Source: Azospirillum oleiclasticum (GTDB taxonomy: Bacteria > Pseudomonadota > Alphaproteobacteria > Azospirillales > Azospirillaceae). Taken from it: DNA of 64,000 nucleotides. Position 1 is the first letter of the stretch. Every line of letters begins with the position of its first letter. The stretch spans positions 806,001 through 870,000 of the forward strand of contig NZ_JABFFR010000001.1 of NCBI RefSeq assembly GCF_013423485.1. Direction: 5' to 3'. The position numbers were made by a program, and so were the translations under genes. The notes beneath the pieces were generated by a model, which searched no databases, was not told the origin of the DNA, and saw only the letters and a program-made list of their open reading frames with translations. Of the stretch, positions 31,044 through 41,417 are shown one piece after another.

Positions 31044-31136
31044 TAATGCGTTCCCCCGGTGACGGGGAGCGGGAGGGGGCGACAAGCCCCCGTCGAATAC
31101 AAAGATTGGCGAAAATTTTAAATAATGGAGGGGGCA

Positions 31137-31307
31137 ATGTATCGCATCGTCAATCTTGGCCGGACCGGCGTCTATGTCGCGATCCAGGCCGGCACCTTGG
31201 CGACGCTGGGTGGGCGGAGCCACTGGGAGTCCGCGGAGCAGGTGCGTGGGGCCCTCGCGGCGGCGCGTCTGGCGGCGGTCGACCGGGTGCTGAACACCAG
31301 GCCGTGA
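31137..31307 (+). CDS. Small unknown protein (56 aa)
   Basis: The 56-residue product (MYRIVNLGRTGVYVAIQAGT...) starts at ATG 31137, seven bases after GGAGGGGG, a very strong site; the earlier in-frame ATG 31125 overlaps that site and is less likely. It reads as beta-strand then helix (AEQVRGALAAARLAAVDRVLNTRP). I do not recognise a family. It stands alone between an AT-rich upstream gap and two hairpins downstream, as a true monocistronic gene would. Confidence 0.6.
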   Translation: MYRIVNLGRTGVYVAIQAGTLATLGGRSHWESAEQVRGALAAARLAAVDRVLNTRP

Positions 31308-31313
31308 ATCCGC

Positions 31314-31342
31314 GGGCGCCGCGTCCTTGAGATGCGGCGCCC
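31314..31342. terminator. Hairpin after the small gene
   Basis: GGGCGCCGC at 31314-31322 pairs perfectly with GCGGCGCCC at 31334-31342 over an 11-base loop. It has no T-run, so termination strength is uncertain. Confidence 0.45.
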
Positions 31343-31351
31343 GTCCATAAC

Positions 31352-31383
31352 CCGGTGCCGACGTTGGACGACGTCGGCACCGG
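31352..31383. terminator. Perfect 13-bp inverted repeat between convergent genes
   Basis: CCGGTGCCGACGT pairs with ACGTCGGCACCGG over a 6-base loop. It sits between convergent genes ending at 31307 and 31398 and may act as a bidirectional terminator, though a T-run is lacking. Confidence 0.5.
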
Positions 31384-31397
31384 CGATAAGATGTCGG

Positions 31398-32744
31398 TCA
31401 GCCCGCGCGGACCCGTGACAGGAAGCGTTCGACCTCGCCCCGGAGAGTCTCGGACTGCTGGGTCAGTTCGTTGGTGGCGTCCAGGACGTTGCGCGCCTCC
31501 TCTCCCGTTTCAGCGGCCGACGCGTTGACGCGGACGATGGTCTCGCTGACCTCGCGCGTGCCGATGGACGCCTGCTGAACGTTCCGCGCGATCTCGTTGG
31601 TCGCCGCACCCTGCTCCTCCATCGCCGACGCGATGGATGTGGTGATGCTGTTGATGCGCGAGATGGTGTCGGAGATGCTGCGGATGGCGGTGACCGCCTC
31701 CTGCGTGGCGCCCTGGACGGACCCGATCTGGCTGTTGATCTCCTCGGTCGCCTTGGCCGTCTGGTTGGCGAGACTCTTGACCTCCGACGCGACCACGGCG
31801 AAGCCCTTGCCGGCCTCCCCGGCGCGCGCCGCTTCGATCGTCGCGTTGAGCGCCAGCAGGTTGGTCTGGCTGGCGATGTCGTGGATGAGCTTCACCACCT
31901 TGCCGATCTTCGACGCGGCCTCGGCCAGACCCTGCACGGTGGCGTTCGTGCGGTCGGCCTGGGCCATGGCGTCGTTGGCGATGCGGGCGGACTGCCCGAC
32001 CTGATGGGCGATCTCGCCGATCGACGCGGTCAGCTCCTCCGCCGCGGCGGCGACGGTCTGGATGTTGACCGACGCCTCCTCCGCCGCCGCCGCCACGACG
32101 GTGGACTCACGGCTGGTCTCGTCGGCGGCGCGGCTCATCACGCCGGCGGTGCCCTGGAGCTGTGTGGCGGCCGCGGCCACCGCCTGGACCACGCCCTGCA
32201 CCTGCCGCTCGAAATCGTCGGCCGTGCTGCCCAACTCGCGAGCGATGATGGCCGCCGTGTTCAGATCGACATAGACCGACGTGGCCAGATCCATGTCGAG
32301 GAAGACGGCCTTGTTGATCGCCTGGAGCACTTGGCCCAGCCGATCCGGTTTGCGGCGGTAGGTCTGGGTGGCGACATCGATCAGGCGGTTGAGCGTGTAG
32401 CAATAGGCGCCCATGTACCAGCGCGGCTCGAGCCCGATCCGCTGGTGCGCCTGCCCGATCCGGATCACCTGCGCCATGTAGTCGTCGTCGAAGGTGCCGG
32501 TGAAGACGTTGGTCAGCCAATGCTTCATCTGCAAATCGCGCGCCCGCGCGGTAACCTGCTGATCGGCCACGAGGTGTGAAATCTGCGGGACCGACCGGAG
32601 ATAGTCGTAGAAATCCCGCAGGATCTGATCCATGTGGGGCGCCAAATAGGGAAGAAACTCCCGCAACGCACTTTTTGATGCGTCATCGACGCGAAGGAAA
32701 CGGATGCGATCGACTATCGACTGACTTGCGTTGCTGGTGTTCAT
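31398..32744 (-). CDS. Globin-coupled methyl-accepting chemotaxis protein (HemAT-like)
   Basis: The 448-residue protein has an N-terminal protoglobin-type sensor (about 10-175): [20 protein letters not shown], then the likely proximal haem His100 in [19 protein letters not shown]. No membrane helix is visible, so it is a soluble receptor. The signalling domain (about 190-445) includes the hairpin tip of MCPs ([39 protein letters not shown]). Such globin-coupled sensors mediate aerotaxis by binding O2. ATG 32744 is preferred to TTG 32747. A chemotaxis operon is not in the window; the flagellar cluster is at 6.4-9.8 kb. Confidence 0.92.
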   Translation of the reverse strand: MNTSNASQSIVDRIRFLRVDDASKSALREFLPYLAPHMDQILRDFYDYLRSVPQISHLVADQQVTARARDLQMKHWLTNVFTGTFDDDYMAQVIRIGQAHQRIGLEPRWYMGAYCYTLNRLIDVATQTYRRKPDRLGQVLQAINKAVFLDMDLATSVYVDLNTAAIIARELGSTADDFERQVQGVVQAVAAAATQLQGTAGVMSRAADETSRESTVVAAAAEEASVNIQTVAAAAEELTASIGEIAHQVGQSARIANDAMAQADRTNATVQGLAEAASKIGKVVKLIHDIASQTNLLALNATIEAARAGEAGKGFAVVASEVKSLANQTAKATEEINSQIGSVQGATQEAVTAIRSISDTISRINSITTSIASAMEEQGAATNEIARNVQQASIGTREVSETIVRVNASAAETGEEARNVLDATNELTQQSETLRGEVERFLSRVRAG

Positions 32745-32949
32745 CAATGCGGCCCCTTCACGTCACGTGGGCGCCTCCCCGAACCGTACGTACCCACGGA
32801 TCGGGTGCTTGCCTCCATTCCGCATCATGCGGATGGATTATGACGATTGGAACGCGAGAAAATGCCGCGGGTCAAGCAACATCCGAGTCGGCCGCGTGGG
32901 CGAGACTCGTGAATTGGCTCCGGTGTCCGCTCCGACTCCCGATTTCCGA

Positions 32950-33837
32950 TCAGGCCGCCGCGTGGGCGGTGCGGCGAAGCGAATGGGCGGCGGCGAGGAC
33001 CGCCTTCTGCAGTTTTTCGAAGGCCCGCACCTCGATCTGACGCACGCGCTCACGCGAAACCGAGAATTGCTGGCTGAGCGCTTCGAGGGTGGACGGGTTG
33101 TCCTTGAGTCGGCGTTCGTAAAGAATCCGCCGTTCACGGTCGTCGAGCCGTTCCAGAGCCTGTCCCACCAGCCGGCGCCGCAGGGCGAGCTCGTCCGCCT
33201 CGGCCACCACCAGCTCCTGGCTCGGCCGGTCGTCGGCGAGCAGTTCCAGCCAGTTGGTTTCCCCGTCGGAGGACAACGTAGCGTCCAGCGAACTGTCGGA
33301 ACTCGCCAGACGCCGGTTCATCTCCACCACCTCCGCCTCGGGCACGTCGAGTTCGGTGGCGATGGCGGCGACCGCTTCCGGCGACAGGTCACCGAGTTCC
33401 AGCTCCTCCATCCGGCTCTTCAGCCGGCGGAGATTGAAGAACAGCTTCTTCTGGGCGGCCGTGGTTCCCATCTTCACCAGCGACCAGCTATGCAGGATGT
33501 ATTCCTGGATGGCGGCGCGGATCCACCAGGTGGCGTAGGTGGCGAAGCGGAAGCCGCGGTCGGCGTCGAACTTCTGCGCCGCCTGCATCAGCCCCACATT
33601 GCCCTCCGCCACCAGATCGGTCAGCGGCAGCCCGTAGCCCGAGAAGCCACGCGCGATCTTGATGACCAGACGCAGATGGCTGCCCACGAGCTGTTCGAGC
33701 GCCACCGGATCCCGCCGGTCGCGCCACGCGACCGCCAGATCGCGCTCGTCGTCCGGAGACAGGATCGGGTAACGCCGGGATTCCTCCACGTACCGGGAAA
33801 GGCTTGCGCTCTCGCCGCTCAACAGTCGCTTCAGCAC
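32950..33837 (-). CDS. rpoH: RNA polymerase heat-shock sigma factor RpoH
   Basis: The 295-residue protein has sigma region 2 (LVIKIARGFSGYGLPLTDLVAEGNVGLMQAAQKFDADRGFRFATYATWWIRAAIQEYIL), the RpoH box QKKLFFNLRRLK typical of sigma-32, and region 4 (SVSRERVRQIEVRAFEKLQKAV). Length is normal for RpoH. It directs transcription of chaperone and protease genes; the window contains a Do-type protease gene. The start is GTG 33837, backed by AGGAGG nine bases upstream. Alphaproteobacteria often carry two rpoH paralogues; which one this is cannot be told. Confidence 0.93.
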   Translation of the reverse strand: MLKRLLSGESASLSRYVEESRRYPILSPDDERDLAVAWRDRRDPVALEQLVGSHLRLVIKIARGFSGYGLPLTDLVAEGNVGLMQAAQKFDADRGFRFATYATWWIRAAIQEYILHSWSLVKMGTTAAQKKLFFNLRRLKSRMEELELGDLSPEAVAAIATELDVPEAEVVEMNRRLASSDSSLDATLSSDGETNWLELLADDRPSQELVVAEADELALRRRLVGQALERLDDRERRILYERRLKDNPSTLEALSQQFSVSRERVRQIEVRAFEKLQKAVLAAAHSLRRTAHAAA

Positions 33838-34237
33838 TCCACGCCTCCTCTTCCTGCCGTGCCGCAGGTCCGTCCGTGACGAACCTCTCCCGACAATAAG
33901 ACAGCGGTGCGCCCGAGCTGTTGCGGCTGTCCGCCGTCAACACCGCACCGAGACGACTCTGCTGGATGATCGCCGCCAAGGCTCACCGGTTCTCGGCGAA
34001 CCACAGGAATTTTGAGCGGGGGATCCCGGTGGAGCAAGCCTTCAATGCGTGTAGTGGCGGAGTATTTCGGCTTATGTCCCGGCGCTACGGCGACTGGAGC
34101 GGACGTGCCGGCAAAGTTGTACTCCGGTCTGACTTCCCGACAATGGTGAGCGGCGGCTTTGCGTTGGTTCTACAACGACCCTTCCCGCCGATCGGCATAG
34201 GCGAGCGGGCGGCCCGAGTTCCGGCAGCCGGCGGGAG
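33838..34237. other. Intergenic region, no gene recognised
   Basis: This 400-base stretch between folB and rpoH (both minus) should hold the rpoH promoter. Several short frames lack ribosome-binding sites and family similarity. I see no clear operator or terminator. Confidence 0.4.
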
Positions 34238-34618
34238 TCAGATGCGGCTGCGCTCGATCTCGACCCCGACGATGGCGTCGGGAAAGACGTCGAGCTTCTC
34301 CACCCGCACCCGCGCCGTGCGCACGCGGGCGTCGGACAGGCACCGTTCGGCGATGCGCTCGGCCAGCGTCTCGATCAGGGTGACGTGGCCGTGGGCGACG
34401 ACGGAGCGGACGGCGTTCACCGCATCCTCGCCCGAAACGCCGGGTACGATGACGTCCAGGTCGAGGTTGATGCGGATGCGCTGGGTGGTCGCCCGCTCAT
34501 GGTCGTAGACGCCGACCAGGGCGTCGAGCACGAGGTCGCGGACGAAGCAACGGGTCGATACGGCGACCCTGGCGTTGCGGGCCTGGGGCGCGGTCACGGC
34601 GGCGAGGAGCTTGTTCAT
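34238..34618 (-). CDS. folB: Dihydroneopterin aldolase FolB
   Basis: The 126-residue protein matches the FolB fold: DLVLDALVGVYDHERATTQRIRINLDLDV and VAHGHVTLIETLAERIAERCLSDARVRTARVRVEKLDVFPDAIVGVEIER, including the conserved Glu of LxGVYxHER and the Lys in VEKL. FolB makes hydroxymethyl-dihydropterin in folate synthesis. Length fits (about 120). ATG 34618. It lies 71 bp downstream of the ccrM-type gene on the same strand. Confidence 0.85.
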   Translation of the reverse strand: MNKLLAAVTAPQARNARVAVSTRCFVRDLVLDALVGVYDHERATTQRIRINLDLDVIVPGVSGEDAVNAVRSVVAHGHVTLIETLAERIAERCLSDARVRTARVRVEKLDVFPDAIVGVEIERSRI

Positions 34619-34689
34619 GCCGAAGCCCTAGCATGGCCTAGCGGGGTATGCCAAGCCATGACGGGTAGGACAAGTGCGGGGCGCAATCG

Positions 34690-35879
<1,190 letters not shown>

Positions 35880-35881
<2 letters not shown>

Positions 35882-36527
35882 AGCGCGTTAGAGCCAACTG
35901 TTGCGAAACTGGCGCAAAACTCCGCCGGTGATGAGGGCAGGCGCCGACTCGGGCCAGCGCCTCCAGATGCTCCGGCGTCGGGTAGCCGGCGTTACGGTCC
36001 CAGCCATAGGCCGGAAAATCCGCGGCAAGCGCCCGCATGACCCGGTCGCGTTCCTCCTTCGCCACGATCGACGCGGCGGCGATGGACAGGCTGCGGCTGT
36101 CGCCCTTCACCACCACCTGGGCGGGGCAGGGAAGCACCGGCGCGAACTTGCCGTCCACCAGCGCCAGATCGGCGGCCACACCCAGCGCGTCGAAGGCGCG
36201 GCGCATGGCGAGCAGCGTCGCGTGGTGGATGTTCAGCCGGTCGATCTCCTCCGCCTCGGCGCGGCCGACACCCACGGTCGCGAGGTTGCGGATGGCCGGT
36301 TCCAGCAGTTCGCGGCGTTGGCGGCTCAGCTTCTTGCTGTCGTTGATGGCGGCCCGCAACCCGTCGGGAAGGGACGCCGGCAGGATCACGGCGGCGGCCA
36401 CCACCGGTCCGGCGAGCGGCCCGCGCCCGGCCTCGTCGATGCCGCACACGCGGGCACCTGGGCCGGCGGCGGCTTCGAGGGACAGGTCGGGCGTGAAGAC
36501 AACGGCGGCGGTGCGTTTGCGGTTCAT
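35880..36527 (-). CDS. rnhB: Ribonuclease HII
   Basis: The 215-residue protein shows the RNase HII motifs [23 protein letters not shown] (catalytic Asp-Glu), [22 protein letters not shown] (catalytic Asp), [26 protein letters not shown], and [11 protein letters not shown]. It removes ribonucleotides from DNA-RNA hybrids. Length is normal. ATG 36527 starts [10 protein letters not shown]; longer frames lack similarity. RNase HII next to ccrM is a common alphaproteobacterial neighbourhood. Confidence 0.96.
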
Positions 36528-36556
36528 GCGCCGCACCCTATCAGATGCGTGCGCGA

Positions 36557-37639
36557 TCAGAAGAGCGCGAGCTGGTCCCCCGGCGCCTGCGGCGGCGTGA
36601 AGCGGGAGCAGTCCAGCTCCACCCACCGCGCGCCCAGCCCCAGCCGGTCGCGGGCGCGGCGGAATCGAGCCGTCAGCATGGCGGCGTAGGGACCGTCGCC
36701 GGTCATGCGTTTGCCGAAAGATGCGTTGTACAGCTTTCCGCCGCGCGACTGGCGGATCAGGTTCAGCACGCGATCGGCGCGGTCGGGGACATGGGTGCGC
36801 AGCCATTCCTCGAACAGCCCGGCGATTTCCAGCGGCAGGCGCAACAGGATGATGTTGGCTCCGCTCGCCCCGGCGTCCCTGGCCGCCGCAAGGATGTCGT
36901 CCAGCTCATGATCGTTCAAGGCCGGGATCATGGGGGAGGCGAGCACCGCCACCGGCACCCCGGCCTCGCTCAACTTCCGTACGGCGTCGAGCCGCCGGGC
37001 CGGGGTTGCCGCGCGCGGCTCCAGCCGGCGGGCGAGGTCGCGGTCGAGCGTGGTGATGGACACCGCGACATGGGCCAGGTTGCGCGCCGCCATCCGCGCG
37101 ATGATGTCGAGGTCGCGCAGAACCAGCGCGGATTTGGTGATCAGCGCCATGGGGTGGTTGGCGCCGTCCAGCACCTCCAGGATGCGGCGGGTCAGGCCGA
37201 GTTCGCGCTCCACCGGCTGATAGGGGTCGGTGTTGGCGCCGATCGCCACCGGGGCCGGCGCGTAGCCGCGCGCCCGCAACTCCGACACCAGCAGATCGGG
37301 AGCATCGGGCTTGTGGAACAGCATGGTTTCAAAGTCGATACCCGGCGACAACCCGAGATAGGCGTGGGTGGGACGCGCGAAGCAATAGATGCAGCCATGC
37401 TCGCACCCCTTGTAAGGGTTGATGGAGCGGTCGAAGGGGATGTCCGGCGACTGGTTGTAGGTGATCAGGCTGCGGCTCTTGTCCACCAGCAGGGTCGTGC
37501 GCAGCGGCGGCGCGTCCTCGTCGAAGGCGGAGCCCCAGCCGTCGTCGATGACGACGCGCGCCTCACGCTCGAATCGGCCGCTGCGATTGCTGATCGCGCC
37601 CCGGCCCTTCACCGCGCGATCCGGCACTTCGTCCACCAT
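36557..37639 (-). CDS. PA0069-family radical SAM protein
   Basis: The 360-residue protein has the radical SAM cluster Cys79-x3-Cys83-x2-Cys86 ([11 protein letters not shown]) after a [14 protein letters not shown] leader typical of the PA0069/SplB-like family. [30 protein letters not shown] matches that family too, as does the end [42 protein letters not shown]. Its reaction is not established. ATG 37639. Together with rnhB and ccrM it forms the common neighbourhood rSAM-rnhB-ccrM seen in related alphaproteobacteria (family knowledge, not checked here). Confidence 0.85.
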   Translation of the reverse strand: MVDEVPDRAVKGRGAISNRSGRFEREARVVIDDGWGSAFDEDAPPLRTTLLVDKSRSLITYNQSPDIPFDRSINPYKGCEHGCIYCFARPTHAYLGLSPGIDFETMLFHKPDAPDLLVSELRARGYAPAPVAIGANTDPYQPVERELGLTRRILEVLDGANHPMALITKSALVLRDLDIIARMAARNLAHVAVSITTLDRDLARRLEPRAATPARRLDAVRKLSEAGVPVAVLASPMIPALNDHELDDILAAARDAGASGANIILLRLPLEIAGLFEEWLRTHVPDRADRVLNLIRQSRGGKLYNASFGKRMTGDGPYAAMLTARFRRARDRLGLGARWVELDCSRFTPPQAPGDQLALF

Positions 37640-37687
37640 GCGCGGACGCTAGCATGGTGTTTCGAACATAACAAGAACATTGCCGCC

Positions 37688-37723
37688 GCGGAAAACCCCG
37701 CCCGTTGGGGCGGGGTTTTCCGC
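37688..37723. terminator. Strong perfect hairpin terminator
   Basis: GCGGAAAACCCCGCCC at 37688-37703 pairs perfectly with GGGCGGGGTTTTCCGC at 37708-37723 over the loop GTTG. The stem is 16 bp. It lies just past the stop of the HTH gene (minus) and likely ends that transcript; it may also block read-through into the radical SAM gene. Confidence 0.8.
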
Positions 37724-37752
37724 ATCCGATGACGCCGCGAAGCGTGAAACGA

Positions 37753-38571
37753 TTACTGCCGGCGCGCCGCGCGATGGGCCGGGATCGGAATCGGGCGGAT
37801 CGCCTGCTCCTCCCGGCGGCTGGCCGACATGTCGATCTCGATGCGGGCCAATGCCTTGCGCAGCTCGTGCACCGCGTCGGACAACGACTGGATCGAGGAT
37901 TCACCGGGAGTCTGGCGCCAGGTGCGATAGGCCGACAGGCAACCGCGCGCGGTTTCCCGCAGCCGTGCTTCCACCGCGTCCACTGGCGGCGTCGGCTCCG
38001 GCCGGGCGGCCGAACGGCCAGCGGCTGCCGGGTCCGCCGGCTGGGCAGCGGGGGCTGCGGCCGACGACGGCGGCTGGGGAGCGGCCGACACCGGGGGGAC
38101 AACCGGAGCTGCGGCGGCCGGCGGCTGCGGTGCCGGCGATTCGATCCGCAAGGTGCGTCGCGGTTCGGCACCCGGCGCATTCTGCGGTGGCTGTGCCGTC
38201 GCCTGGGCCGGCGCCGCACCTTCGCGGCGACGCGGCGGCGGCGTCACCGCCTGGGCGGGGGCGGGGGCGGCGGCGGCTGGCGCCGGTGCGGGAGCCGGGG
38301 CCGGCTCCGGCTGTGCCTCGGTCGTGGCGGCAGCCTCTTCGCTCGCATCGGTTGCATCCAGAACCGGTGCGCCCTCGCCCTCCAGCATGCCGGCCGCCTC
38401 GGCCTTGCGCACGATGTAGGAAATGGCGCTCGGGGTGCATTCGAACTCGCGCGCGATCGCCGATAGGGTCGCGCCCGCCCGGTAGCGTTCAAGAATACGC
38501 GGCCACGCTGTCTGTGGGATTCGTCCGCGCTTCTTTGGAGACTCCGGTTCGTTGCCGGTTTCAGCGTTCAT
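37753..38571 (-). CDS. HTH protein with Pro/Ala-rich linker
   Basis: The product (272 residues from ATG 38571) opens with NEPESPKKRGRIPQTAWPRILERYRAGATLSAIAREFECTPSAISYIVRKAEAAG, a helix-turn-helix of the resolvase/MarR-like type. A long Pro/Ala/Glu-rich, low-complexity linker (about 85-200) separates it from a C-terminal helical domain (VDAVEARLRETARGCLSAYRTWRQTPGESSIQSLSDAVHELRKALARIEIDMS). I do not recognise the family; a DNA-binding regulator with a self-associating tail is a fair guess. Upstream starts exist at ATG 38607 and GTG 38610. A strong terminator follows the stop. Confidence 0.72.
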   Translation of the reverse strand: MNAETGNEPESPKKRGRIPQTAWPRILERYRAGATLSAIAREFECTPSAISYIVRKAEAAGMLEGEGAPVLDATDASEEAAATTEAQPEPAPAPAPAPAAAAPAPAQAVTPPPRRREGAAPAQATAQPPQNAPGAEPRRTLRIESPAPQPPAAAAPVVPPVSAAPQPPSSAAAPAAQPADPAAAGRSAARPEPTPPVDAVEARLRETARGCLSAYRTWRQTPGESSIQSLSDAVHELRKALARIEIDMSASRREEQAIRPIPIPAHRAARRQ

Positions 38572-38976
38572 TATATCGCTCGGCTGCCACAGTGAATTTT
38601 GCGTCATCACCGGATTGCTTGTGCTCGATCACACGCCACGAGTCGTCTACACGACGCTCATGCTCGCGATCCCGTTCGGTGTAGGAGTTGGAAACGTATA
38701 TCGATGCACGATGATATCGGTGACTGCCAGGGAATTACCAGCAGAACTTTGCGCAGAAAAGCGAATTCCGGAACGGCCGGGGATTCCGTGCGCCGTTCCG
38801 GTGCATCGGTCATCGCCCCGTCCGATCGCCATAGGCCGGATCGGACGCATCACCTTTCAAAAGCCGATGGTTGTGGCGATGATCTTTGAAAGTCCGGGAT
38901 CGAAACGCCGCGAGCGATGTTTTGAATTGCGGGGGCTCTGGGGCCGCCCGCCGCTGATTGCCGGAGACAACGACCC
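38572..38976. other. Divergent intergenic region with an inverted repeat
   Basis: This 405-base gap lies between the HTH gene (minus) and the Do protease gene (plus) and has no plausible gene. At 38854-38861 and 38885-38892 are CTTTCAAA and TTTGAAAG, an 8-bp inverted repeat with centres 31 bp apart, 85-123 bp upstream of the protease start. It could be an operator, though chance is not excluded. Confidence 0.4.
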
Positions 38977-40494
38977 ATGCCGCAGATCTTCTCCACGAAT
39001 CGGCGATTGCCGTGCATCGCGCTGGCCGGCGCACTGGTCCTCTGCGGGGTCGGCGGCGTATCGTCGCCGGTGCTGGCGTCGGATGCCGCGCGCAACTCCT
39101 TCGCGGACCTTGCGGAGTCGCAGATCGACACGGTGGTGAACATCTCGACGCGTCAGGCGACGCCGACCGCCGCGCCCACGCCGAATGAGGAGGCGCCGGG
39201 CGTGCCCGGCGGGCCGCAGTTCCCGCCTGGATCCCCGTTCGAGGAGTTCTTCCGCCAGTTCCGCGAGCGCCAGGGCGCGCCGCAGCCCCAGCGCCCGCCC
39301 GTCTCGGCACTTGGCTCCGGCTTCGTGATCGACCCGTCCGGCTATGTGGTCACCAACAACCACGTCGTCGCCGACGCCGAGGAGATCGCGGTGACTCTGC
39401 ACGACGGCACCCGGCTGCCCGCGACCCTGGTCGGCGCCGATCCGCCCACCGATCTGGCCCTGCTGAAGGTGGAAAGCAGCAAACCGCTGACCAGCACCCG
39501 CTGGGGCGACAGCGACCGGCTGCGCGTCGGCGACTGGCTGGTCGCTATCGGCAACCCGTTCGGGCTTGGCGGCACCGTCACCGCCGGCATCCTGTCGGCG
39601 CGCGCCCGCGACATCCAGCAGGGTCCCTACGACGAGTATCTCCAGACCGACGCGCCGATCAACCGCGGGAATTCCGGCGGGCCGCTGTTCGACACCGAGG
39701 GTGGCGTGGTCGGTGTCAACACGGCGATCTACTCACCGACCGGCGGCAGCATCGGCATCGGTTTCGCCATCCCGTCCGCCCTTGCCCGCCCGATCATCGA
39801 GGAACTGCGCGAGCATGGGCAGGTGCGGCGCGGCTGGCTGGGCGTGCAGGTGCAGCGGGTAACGCCCGACATCGCCGAGACGCTGGGCATGGCGGAGCCG
39901 GATGGCGCGCTGGTCACCGCGCTCACGTCCGGCGGTCCGGCCGAGGCGGCGGGTGTCCGACAGGGAGACGTCATCATCGGCTTCGACGGCCATGCCGTTG
40001 ACAAGATGCGCGACCTGCCGCGGATCGTCGCCCGCACCCCGATCGGCAAATCGGTGCCGCTGGAGCTGTTGCGGAATGGCGACAACCAGACGCTCACCGT
40101 GACGGTCGGCCGGCTGGAGCCGGAGCAGCAGGTCGCGGCGGGGTCGAGCGGCCCGACGACGGGTGCGCCACCCACGGCACCACAGACCTCCCGCACGCTC
40201 GGGCTCAGCCTGTCGCCCCTGACTCCGGAACTGCGCGAAACCTTCGCGATCGGGCCTGAAACCCAGGGCGTCGTCATCACCGAGGTGGACGGCGACAGCG
40301 CGGCATCGAACCGCGGCATCGACGCCGGCGACGTGATCGTGGAGGCCGGGCAGCAGCCGGTCGGCGACCCGGAGCAGGTGCAGGAGCGGGTGGAGGAGGC
40401 CAAAAGGGAAGGGCGGCGCAGCGTGCTGATGCTCATCGACCGTCAGGGCGAACTCCGCTACGTCCCGGTTCCGGTGGAGGGTGGACCGGGCTGA
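38977..40494 (+). CDS. Periplasmic Do-type serine protease (DegP/HtrA family)
   Basis: The 505-residue protein has a signal peptide (MPQIFSTNRRLPCIALAGAL to about 35), then a trypsin-like domain with the catalytic triad His129 (VTNNHVV), Asp159 (PPTDLALL) and Ser233 (GNSGGPLF). Two PDZ domains follow (about 290-385 and 400-495). DegP-like proteins degrade and refold misfolded periplasmic proteins. Length fits Do proteases. No sigma-32 or Cpx-like promoter can be assigned with confidence. Downstream is a terminator-like hairpin at 40506-40529. The gene is divergent from the HTH gene. Confidence 0.93.
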   Translation: MPQIFSTNRRLPCIALAGALVLCGVGGVSSPVLASDAARNSFADLAESQIDTVVNISTRQATPTAAPTPNEEAPGVPGGPQFPPGSPFEEFFRQFRERQGAPQPQRPPVSALGSGFVIDPSGYVVTNNHVVADAEEIAVTLHDGTRLPATLVGADPPTDLALLKVESSKPLTSTRWGDSDRLRVGDWLVAIGNPFGLGGTVTAGILSARARDIQQGPYDEYLQTDAPINRGNSGGPLFDTEGGVVGVNTAIYSPTGGSIGIGFAIPSALARPIIEELREHGQVRRGWLGVQVQRVTPDIAETLGMAEPDGALVTALTSGGPAEAAGVRQGDVIIGFDGHAVDKMRDLPRIVARTPIGKSVPLELLRNGDNQTLTVTVGRLEPEQQVAAGSSGPTTGAPPTAPQTSRTLGLSLSPLTPELRETFAIGPETQGVVITEVDGDSAASNRGIDAGDVIVEAGQQPVGDPEQVQERVEEAKREGRRSVLMLIDRQGELRYVPVPVEGGPG

Positions 40495-40505
40495 CGTTCA
40501 GGGCT

Positions 40506-40529
40506 GCGCAAGCGGTCCGCTTTTTGCGC
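40506..40529. terminator. Terminator-like hairpin after the Do protease gene
   Basis: GCGCAAGCGG is followed by CCGCTTTTTGCGC, forming an interrupted hairpin with a T-rich right arm just after the protease stop. Confidence 0.45.
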
Positions 40530-40590
40530 TACCCTTGGCGCGGAACCGGCTGTATTTTGCCGGCCGTTTGGCCAAGGGGGCGTACCACCT

Positions 40591-41337
40591 GTGACGAGCT
40601 TTCCCGCGGATCAGGGGCCGGTGCGGCTGTCGGTCGTGATCCCGATCTTCAACGAGGCGGACAATGTGCTGCCGCTTCTCGACGAGATCGAGCACGCCCT
40701 GGCCGGCGGGCAGCCGTTCGAAGTCGTCTTCGTCGATGACGGCTCGACCGACGACACGCGCGCCCGGCTTGCCCCGGCCATCGCCGCGGGGCGGGTGCGC
40801 CTCGTGCGCCATCTCGACCGGTCCGGACAGAGTGCCGCCGTGCGCACCGGCGCCAAGGCGGCGCGCGGCGCCTGGATCGCCACGCTGGACGGCGACGGAC
40901 AGAACGACCCCGCCGACATTCCCAACCTGCTGCGGCGGGCAGCGGAAGGTGGTGCCGACGCGCCGCTGCTGGTCGGCGGGCTGAGGCTCAGCCGCCGCGA
41001 CACCTGGTCGAAGCGGGCGGCGTCGCGCTTCGCCAACGGGATAAGACAGGCGCTCCTCAAGGACGGTTGCACCGACACCGGCTGCGGGATCAAGCTGTTC
41101 GACCGCCAGGCGTTCCTCGACCTGCCGTACTTCGCGGCCATGCACCGGTTCCTGCCCGCCCTGTTCCGGGCGCACGGGCATCCGGTGGCCTATGTGCCGG
41201 TGAACCACAGGCCGCGGCGCCGCGGCACGTCGAAATACACGAACCTGCAGCGCGGGCTGGTCGGGGTGGTGGATCTCCTCGGCGTCTACTGGCTGAAGCG
41301 GCGCACGAAGCTGTCGGCCGCGGTCGAGGACCGCTGA
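40591..41337 (+). CDS. Polyprenyl-phosphate sugar synthase-type glycosyltransferase (GT2)
   Basis: The 248-residue protein is a GT2 enzyme of the dolichyl/undecaprenyl-phosphate mannose synthase type: LSVVIPIFNEADNVLPLL, VVFVDDGSTDDT and TLDGDGQNDPADIP carry the nucleotide-sugar binding DD and DGD motifs, and GCGIKLFDRQAFLDLPYF and RPRRRGTSKYTNLQRG are typical acceptor-side segments. It probably charges undecaprenyl phosphate with a sugar for the downstream GT39 transferase. Start is GTG 40591 after AAGGGGG at 40574-40580. LAB_N and GT39 genes follow, so the three likely form an operon for lipid A or surface glycan modification. Confidence 0.85.
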   Translation: MTSFPADQGPVRLSVVIPIFNEADNVLPLLDEIEHALAGGQPFEVVFVDDGSTDDTRARLAPAIAAGRVRLVRHLDRSGQSAAVRTGAKAARGAWIATLDGDGQNDPADIPNLLRRAAEGGADAPLLVGGLRLSRRDTWSKRAASRFANGIRQALLKDGCTDTGCGIKLFDRQAFLDLPYFAAMHRFLPALFRAHGHPVAYVPVNHRPRRRGTSKYTNLQRGLVGVVDLLGVYWLKRRTKLSAAVEDR

Positions 41338-41417
41338 CGGTCAGCGTCCCTGATTCACAGTCACACAGGCACAGTCACACAGGTTCCGGCCGGTCCGGAC
41401 GAACGCGGAACACCAGA

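Noticed and set aside
33921..34237. Plus-strand frame before folB
   Set aside because: No similarity, no ribosome-binding site, and it runs antisense into folB.
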